Source: Allostella sp. ATCC 35155
Lineage (GTDB): Bacteria; Pseudomonadota; Alphaproteobacteria; ATCC43930; Allostellaceae
Direction of reading: 5' to 3'
Assembly: GCA_006738865.1 (NCBI GenBank)
Contig: AP019701.1
Coordinates: 978,501 to 1,042,500, forward strand
Length of the DNA stretch: 64,000 bases
Shown: piece by piece, positions 59,513 through 64,000 of the stretch
Layout: every line of letters begins with the position of its first letter
Position numbering within the stretch: position 1 is the first letter of the stretch
Program-made: the position numbers and the translations under genes
The notes under the pieces: model-generated
Seen by the model: the letters and a program-made list of their open reading frames with translations, nothing else
Told to the model about the DNA's origin: nothing
Database searches by the model: none

Positions 59513-61518
59513 TGGTGGGCGGCACGCGCGCGATGTTCCGTTCCGTCCTGGTCGCCAATCGCGGGGAGATCGCCTGCCGCGTCATGGCGACCGCGCGGCG
59601 CATCGGGATGCGGACGATTGCCGTCCATTCCGAGGCCGATCGCGACGCGCTGCATGTCCGCATGGCCGACGAGGCCTGGCCGGTCGGGCCCGCGCCCGCG
59701 CGCGAGAGCTATCTGTCCGTCCCCGCCCTGGTCGAGGCGATCCGGGCCTCCGGTGCCGAGGCCGTCCATCCGGGCTATGGCTTCCTGTCCGAGAATGCGG
59801 AGTTCGCGGAGGCGGTGGCTGCCGCGGGCGCCGTCTTCGTCGGCCCGCCGCCGGCCGCCATCCGCGCCATGGGCTCGAAGAGCGCCGCCAAGGCGCTGAT
59901 GGAGCGCGCGGGCGTGCCGGTCGTGCCCGGCTATCACGGCGACGACCAGTCGCCCGCCGTGATCGCCGCGGCGGCGGAGCGCATCGGCTATCCCGTCCTG
60001 GTCAAGGCGTCGGCGGGCGGCGGCGGCCGCGGCATGCGCGTCGTCGAGCGGCCGGAGGATCTGACGGCGGCTCTGGAGGGGGCGGCGCGCGAGGCGGTGT
60101 CGGCCTTCGGCGACGGCCGGCTGCTGATCGAGAAGTACCTGACGCGGCCGCGGCATATCGAGCTGCAGGTCTTCGCCGACTGTCACGGCGGCGCGATCCA
60201 CCTCTTCGAGCGCGACTGCTCGATCCAGCGCCGCCACCAGAAGGTGATCGAGGAGGCCCCGGCGCCCGGCATGACGGCCGAACGCCGGCGCGCCATGGGC
60301 GATGCCGCGACGGCGGCCGCCCGTGCCATCGGCTATGCCGGCGCGGGCACGGTCGAGTTCATCGCCGAGGGCGAGCAGTTCTGGTTCATGGAGATGAACA
60401 CGCGCCTCCAGGTCGAGCACCCGGTGACCGAGATGGTGACCGGCCTCGACCTCGTCGAATGGCAGTTCCGCGTCGCCGCCGGCGAGCCGCTGCCGTTGGC
60501 GCAGGAGGCCGTCGCGCTCACCGGCCACGCCATCGAGGCGCGGCTCTATGCCGAGGATCCCGCCCAGGATTTCCGCCCGGCGATCGGGCGGCTCGTCCAT
60601 CTGGCGCTGCCCGCCGGGCCGGGCATCCGCGTCGACACGGGCGTCGCGACGGGCGATGCCGTCACCGTCCACTACGACGCGATGATCGCCAAGATCATCG
60701 CCCATGGCCGCGACCGGGAGGAGGCGCTGGCGCGGCTCGGGGCGGCGCTGGCCGCGACCGAGGTGGCGGGGCTCACCACCAACCGCGATTTCCTCGGCCG
60801 CCTCGTGCGGCATCCCGCCTTCGCGGCGGCCGACCTCGATACCGGCTTCATCGCGCGCCACGGCGACGACCTGCTGGCACCGGCGGAGCCCGCGGCGGCG
60901 GCGGACGTCGCCGCCGCCGCGCTCGCGCTGCTGCTGGCCGAGCACGAAGCCGCATGCGCCGATCCTTCACCCTGGGCGGCGGCGGACGGCTGGCGCATCG
61001 GCGAGCGGCAGCGCCGCGTGTTGACCTTCCGGGAAGGCGAGCGGTCGGTCGCGGTCGCCGTCACCTACGCGGCCGGCGGCTGGCATCTGGCGGTCGAGGG
61101 CGTCGCCGGGGAGGCGACGGCCGAACGGGCAGGCGGTGCCGTCATCGCCATCCGCTTCGCCGGCCGGCGCTTCCGCCGCGCCGTGGTGGTGGCGGGCGAC
61201 CGTTTCCATGTCTTCGGACCTGCGGCGACGCGCCTGCTGACGCTGCTCGACCCGCTGGCGCCGCCGGCCGCGGCGGAGGCTGGCGCCGGGCACCTGACGG
61301 CCCCGATGCCCGGCCGCATCACGCGCGTTCTGGTGGCCGAGGGCGACATGGTCGCCGCCGGCCAGCCGCTGCTGGTGCTGGAGGCGATGAAGATGGAACA
61401 CACCATCCGCGCGCCGGCAGCCGGCCGCGTCGCACGCCTGCGCCATGGCGAGGGCGATCTGGTGGACGAGGGGACGGAGCTGGCGGAGCTTGCCGTCGAC
61501 GAGGCCGCCGGATGCTGA
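59512..61518 (+). CDS. mccA: Methylcrotonoyl-CoA carboxylase alpha (biotin) subunit
   Basis: 668 residues from ATG 59512, with GGAGG 5 nt upstream; ATG 59533 is a possible alternative. Biotin carboxylase domain: [91 protein letters not shown]. The biotinyl domain holds EAMKMEH with the biotinylated Lys627. A middle BT-like linker precedes it. It works with MccB (50392). The assignment as MCC rather than propionyl-CoA or geranyl-CoA carboxylase rests on liuC and mvaB as neighbours. The stop overlaps the next gene by 7 nt. Confidence 0.88.
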   Translation: MVGGTRAMFRSVLVANRGEIACRVMATARRIGMRTIAVHSEADRDALHVRMADEAWPVGPAPARESYLSVPALVEAIRASGAEAVHPGYGFLSENAEFAEAVAAAGAVFVGPPPAAIRAMGSKSAAKALMERAGVPVVPGYHGDDQSPAVIAAAAERIGYPVLVKASAGGGGRGMRVVERPEDLTAALEGAAREAVSAFGDGRLLIEKYLTRPRHIELQVFADCHGGAIHLFERDCSIQRRHQKVIEEAPAPGMTAERRRAMGDAATAAARAIGYAGAGTVEFIAEGEQFWFMEMNTRLQVEHPVTEMVTGLDLVEWQFRVAAGEPLPLAQEAVALTGHAIEARLYAEDPAQDFRPAIGRLVHLALPAGPGIRVDTGVATGDAVTVHYDAMIAKIIAHGRDREEALARLGAALAATEVAGLTTNRDFLGRLVRHPAFAAADLDTGFIARHGDDLLAPAEPAAAADVAAAALALLLAEHEAACADPSPWAAADGWRIGERQRRVLTFREGERSVAVAVTYAAGGWHLAVEGVAGEATAERAGGAVIAIRFAGRRFRRAVVVAGDRFHVFGPAATRLLTLLDPLAPPAAAEAGAGHLTAPMPGRITRVLVAEGDMVAAGQPLLVLEAMKMEHTIRAPAAGRVARLRHGEGDLVDEGTELAELAVDEAAGC

Positions 61519-62150
61519 CGCTCTGGGGCAATCTCGAATCGGGCAACGTCTACAAGGTGCGGCTGCTCTGGGGGTGGCTCGGCCTGCCGCATCGCCGGAT
61601 CGACGTCGACCAGACCCGCGGCGAGCCGGCAACGCCTGCCTTCCGCGCCGTCAATCCGATCGGCAAGGTGCCGGCGGTCCGCCTGGAGGACGGCCGGGTG
61701 CTCGGCGAATCGGGCGCCATCCTGCAGTTCTTCGCCAACGGCACACCCTATTGGCCGGCCGATCCCTGGGAGCAGGCCGAGGTGCTGCGCTGGATGTTCT
61801 TCGAGCAGTACAGCCACGAACCGGCGATCGCGGTGAACCGTTATCTGCGCCGCTTCGTCGCCGAGCGCAGCGCCTTCGACGAGGAGCGGCTGCGCCACAA
61901 CCATCCGCGCGGCGAGCGGGCCCTCGACGTCATGGAAGCGCGGCTCGCCGGCCATGACTGGCTCGTCGGCGAGGGGCCGACCATCGCCGACATCGCGCTT
62001 TACGCCTATACCCGGGTTGCGGACGAGGGTGGCTTCGACCTCGCTCCGCGCCCCGGCATCGGCCGCTGGCTTGCGCGCATGGAGGCGCTGCCGGGGTATT
62101 TTCCGATGCGCCAGGAGACCGCCGTGGAAGTTTTGGAGTTCCCGTCATGA
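61512..62150 (+). CDS. Glutathione S-transferase-family protein inside the leucine operon
   Basis: 212 residues from ATG 61512, overlapping mccA by 7 nt and mvaB by 4 nt, so embedded in the liu operon. The thioredoxin-like domain has [60 protein letters not shown]; the helical domain has LVGEGPTIADIALYAYTRVADEGGF. GST genes occur next to mccA/mvaB in other bacteria, but a biochemical role in leucine breakdown is not established. Confidence 0.87.
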   Translation: MLTLWGNLESGNVYKVRLLWGWLGLPHRRIDVDQTRGEPATPAFRAVNPIGKVPAVRLEDGRVLGESGAILQFFANGTPYWPADPWEQAEVLRWMFFEQYSHEPAIAVNRYLRRFVAERSAFDEERLRHNHPRGERALDVMEARLAGHDWLVGEGPTIADIALYAYTRVADEGGFDLAPRPGIGRWLARMEALPGYFPMRQETAVEVLEFPS

Positions 62151-63052
62151 CCCGCCCAGCCGCGGTCAAGCTCGTCGAGGTGGGGCCGCGCGACGGGCTG
62201 CAGAACGAGGCGGTGCCGGTGCCGACCGCCGTCAAGGTCGAGCTCATCGAGGCGCTGGCCGACGCCGGCATGCCGGTGATCGAGTCGGGCAGCTTCGTCT
62301 CGCCGAAATGGGTGCCGCAGATGGCGGACACCGGGGCGGTGCTGGCGGCCGTCCGGCGCCGGCCGGGGGTGTCCTACCCCGTGTTGGTGCCGAATGCGAA
62401 GGGACTGGAGGACGCGCTCGCCGCCGGCTGCGAGGAGGTGGCGATCTTCGCCGCCGCGTCCGAGAGCTTCGCGCGGCGCAACACCAACTGCTCGATCGAC
62501 GAGAGCTTCGAGCGCTTCGCGCCGGTCGCCGAGCGGGCGCTGGCGGCCGGCATGCGGGTGCGCGGCTACATCTCCTGCGTCGTCGCCTGCCCCTACGAGG
62601 GGCCGGTCGCCCCGGCCGCCGTCGCCGACGTGGCCGGGCGGCTCGCCGACCTCGGCTGCTACGAAATCTCGCTCGGCGACACGATCGGGGTCGGCACGCC
62701 CGCCCAGGTGGTGGCGATGCTGGAGGCGGTCGAGGCGCGGCTGCCGGTCGCGCGGCTGGCCGTCCATTTCCACGACACCTACGGCCAGGCCCTGGCCAAT
62801 ATCCTGGCCTCGCTCGATCGCGGCATCGCCGTCGTCGACTGCGCCGTCGCCGGGCTCGGCGGCTGCCCCTATGCCAAGGGGGCGACCGGCAACGTCGCCA
62901 GCGAAGACGTCGTCTACCTGCTGCACGGGCTCGGCATCCGCACGGGCGTCGATCTCGACCGGCTGGCCCTCGCAGGCGACCGGATCTCGGCCCATCTCGG
63001 CCGGCCCAGCGGCTCGCGCGTCGCCCGTGCCCTTGCGGGGAAGCGCCATTAG
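62147..63052 (+). CDS. mvaB: Hydroxymethylglutaryl-CoA lyase
   Basis: 301-residue DRE-TIM metallolyase cleaving HMG-CoA to acetyl-CoA and acetoacetate, the last step of leucine breakdown. KLVEVGPRDGLQNEAVPV holds the metal/CoA residues, FVSPKWVPQMAD follows, ISCVVACPYEG and SLGDTIGVGTP lie in the barrel, VHFHDTYGQALANI carries metal His residues, and AGLGGCPYAKGATGNVASEDVVYLL contains the catalytic Cys. The start overlaps the GST stop (ATGA). Also called liuE. Confidence 0.92.
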   Translation: MTRPAAVKLVEVGPRDGLQNEAVPVPTAVKVELIEALADAGMPVIESGSFVSPKWVPQMADTGAVLAAVRRRPGVSYPVLVPNAKGLEDALAAGCEEVAIFAAASESFARRNTNCSIDESFERFAPVAERALAAGMRVRGYISCVVACPYEGPVAPAAVADVAGRLADLGCYEISLGDTIGVGTPAQVVAMLEAVEARLPVARLAVHFHDTYGQALANILASLDRGIAVVDCAVAGLGGCPYAKGATGNVASEDVVYLLHGLGIRTGVDLDRLALAGDRISAHLGRPSGSRVARALAGKRH

Positions 63053-64000
63053 CGGGCTCCTCTCCCAGCGCCGCGTCATCCCGCTGCTTGCGGCGCTGGC
63101 GCTGGCCATCGCCTTCCTGGTGCCGGCGCCGGCCGGCGTGCCGCAGACGACGATGCATGCGGGCGCGCTCGCCTTCTTCACGATCGGCCTCTGGGCGACC
63201 GGCGCCATGCCGGAGCATGTGACGGCGCTCGTCTTCATGACGTTGGCCGTGCTGCTCAAGATCGCGCCGCCGGGGGTCGCCTTCGCCGGGTTCGAGGCGA
63301 CGGCGATGTGGCTGGTCTTCGGCGGCATCATCATCGGCACCGTCATGCAGCGCACGGGGCTCGGGGAACGGCTCGCCGTCGCCATCCTGCCGCTGTTCGG
63401 CGCCTCCTACACGCGGGCGCTGATCGGCGTCGCGGCGGTCGCGGTGGCGCTCGCCTTCGTCATGCCGTCGACGATGGGACGGATCGTGCTGCTGATGCCG
63501 ATCATCCTGTCGCTCGCCGACCGCATGGGCTTCGTGGAGGGGCGGCCGGGCCGCACCGGCATGGCGGTGACGCTCGCCATCGTCAGCTTCATGGTGCCCT
63601 GCACGATCCTGCCGGCCAACGTGCCGAACATGGTGCTGGTGGGCGCGGCCGAGTCGCTGCACGGCGTCACCCTGACCTACGGCCAGTATCTCAAGCTGCA
63701 TTTTCCGGTGACCGGCCTGCTGAAGGCCGTCTGCATCGTGGCGGCCGCGCGATTTGCCTTTCCCGACCGGCCGATCCCGCCGCCGCCGCTGCCGGCGCGC
63801 GGGCCGATGAGCGGCGACGAGCGCAAGCTGGCCGTGCTGCTGGCGGTCGCCCTCGGCTTCTGGGTGACGGACTTCCTGCACGGCATCAACGCGGGCTGGA
63901 TCGGCCTCGCGGCGGGCGTGACCTGCCTTCTGCCGGGGATGAACCTCCTGCCGGCGCCGGCCTTCGCGAAGGAGGTCAATTTCTCCTCCACCCTCTACGT
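63033..64000 (+). CDS. SLC13/DASS-type anion permease, 3' end outside the window
   Basis: The reading frame stays open to the right window edge. Start uncertain: TTG 63033 or GTG 63027 (both inside the mvaB end), or ATG 63153, which would lose the first span (RRVIPLLAALALAIAFLVP). Several membrane spans follow: ALAFFTIGLWATGAMPEHVTAL, AMWLVFGGIIIGTVMQRTGLGERLA, VAVALAFVMPSTMGRIVLLMPI and AIVSFMVPCTILPANVPNMVLVGAAES. The last two blocks resemble the substrate/sodium loops of SLC13-type carriers for sulfate or dicarboxylates. Likely co-transcribed with the liu genes. Confidence 0.75.
   Translation, partial: MRGSAISGLLSQRRVIPLLAALALAIAFLVPAPAGVPQTTMHAGALAFFTIGLWATGAMPEHVTALVFMTLAVLLKIAPPGVAFAGFEATAMWLVFGGIIIGTVMQRTGLGERLAVAILPLFGASYTRALIGVAAVAVALAFVMPSTMGRIVLLMPIILSLADRMGFVEGRPGRTGMAVTLAIVSFMVPCTILPANVPNMVLVGAAESLHGVTLTYGQYLKLHFPVTGLLKAVCIVAAARFAFPDRPIPPPPLPARGPMSGDERKLAVLLAVALGFWVTDFLHGINAGWIGLAAGVTCLLPGMNLLPAPAFAKEVNFSSTLY

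Noticed and set aside
63027..63155. A firm start codon for the final permease gene
   Set aside because: GTG 63027, TTG 63033 and ATG 63153 are all in frame and none has a convincing ribosome site, so the start is left approximate.

Overview
The window is GC-rich, densely coded bacterial chromosome. Small gaps, many 1-4 nt start/stop overlaps, Tat-type leaders and gene families typical of soil or rhizosphere Alphaproteobacteria (Urt urea transport, a liu-type leucine pathway, Co-type nitrile hydratase, a PuuR-like regulator with a Pot-like transporter) suggest a free-living alphaproteobacterium, perhaps a Rhodospirillales relative. The rank below class is a guess. I recognised no rRNA, tRNA, CRISPR array, prophage, IS element or replication origin.

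Layout. 1-1319: 3' part of a gene for an acidic 30-residue-repeat protein with no Lys, Arg, His, Cys or Gln in the visible part. 1337-7131: urtABCDE behind a consensus sigma-54 promoter. 7182-9313: PanE-like reductase convergent with an FMN alpha-hydroxyacid dehydrogenase. 9478-11684: PagL-like lipid A deacylase, sulfotransferase-like protein and a class IV aminotransferase homologue lacking its PLP lysine. 11698-18684: Tat-exported cyclase-family protein, then nucleotidyltransferase / CobW GTPase / trypsin-like protease / second nucleotidyltransferase, then a DUF169-like gene. 18791-25692: an SDR, two CSS-EAL phosphodiesterases and a Co-type nitrile hydratase operon, rearranged by a mosaic tandem duplication that left fragments of the SDR and nitrile hydratase activator genes. 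25855-30219: two paralogous family 5 solute-binding proteins and a mandelate-racemase-type enolase. 30299-35242: MerR/P-loop fusion, RES/Xre toxin-antitoxin pair, dienelactone-hydrolase-like protein and GH3-type protein. 35244-41728: peptidoglycan-binding/CHAP protein, single-domain response regulator, second CobW GTPase, amidohydrolase, beta-lactamase-fold hydrolase and MFS carrier. 41756-42447: PIN/Phd toxin-antitoxin pair. 42517-50010: one long operon of XRE-cupin regulator, Pot-type ABC importer and two FAD oxidoreductases. 50392-63052: leucine/isovalerate catabolism (mccB, then liuC-mccA-GST-mvaB), split by a siderophore-type uptake module, a GST, an unknown gene and rpsU. 63033-64000: start of an SLC13-type permease, cut by the window.

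Main themes are nitrogen scavenging (urea import, nitrile hydration, polyamine-type uptake), branched-chain acyl-CoA breakdown, and several uptake systems in which a solute-binding-protein gene is followed at once by a strong GC-rich hairpin (after urtA, the first family 5 binding protein and the Pot-type binding protein). That arrangement fits differential expression of binding protein over membrane subunits.

Start codons were moved from the longest possible ORFs to internal starts where signal peptides, family boundaries, ribosome sites or overlaps supported it. Family calls rest on motifs read by eye; no database search was run.
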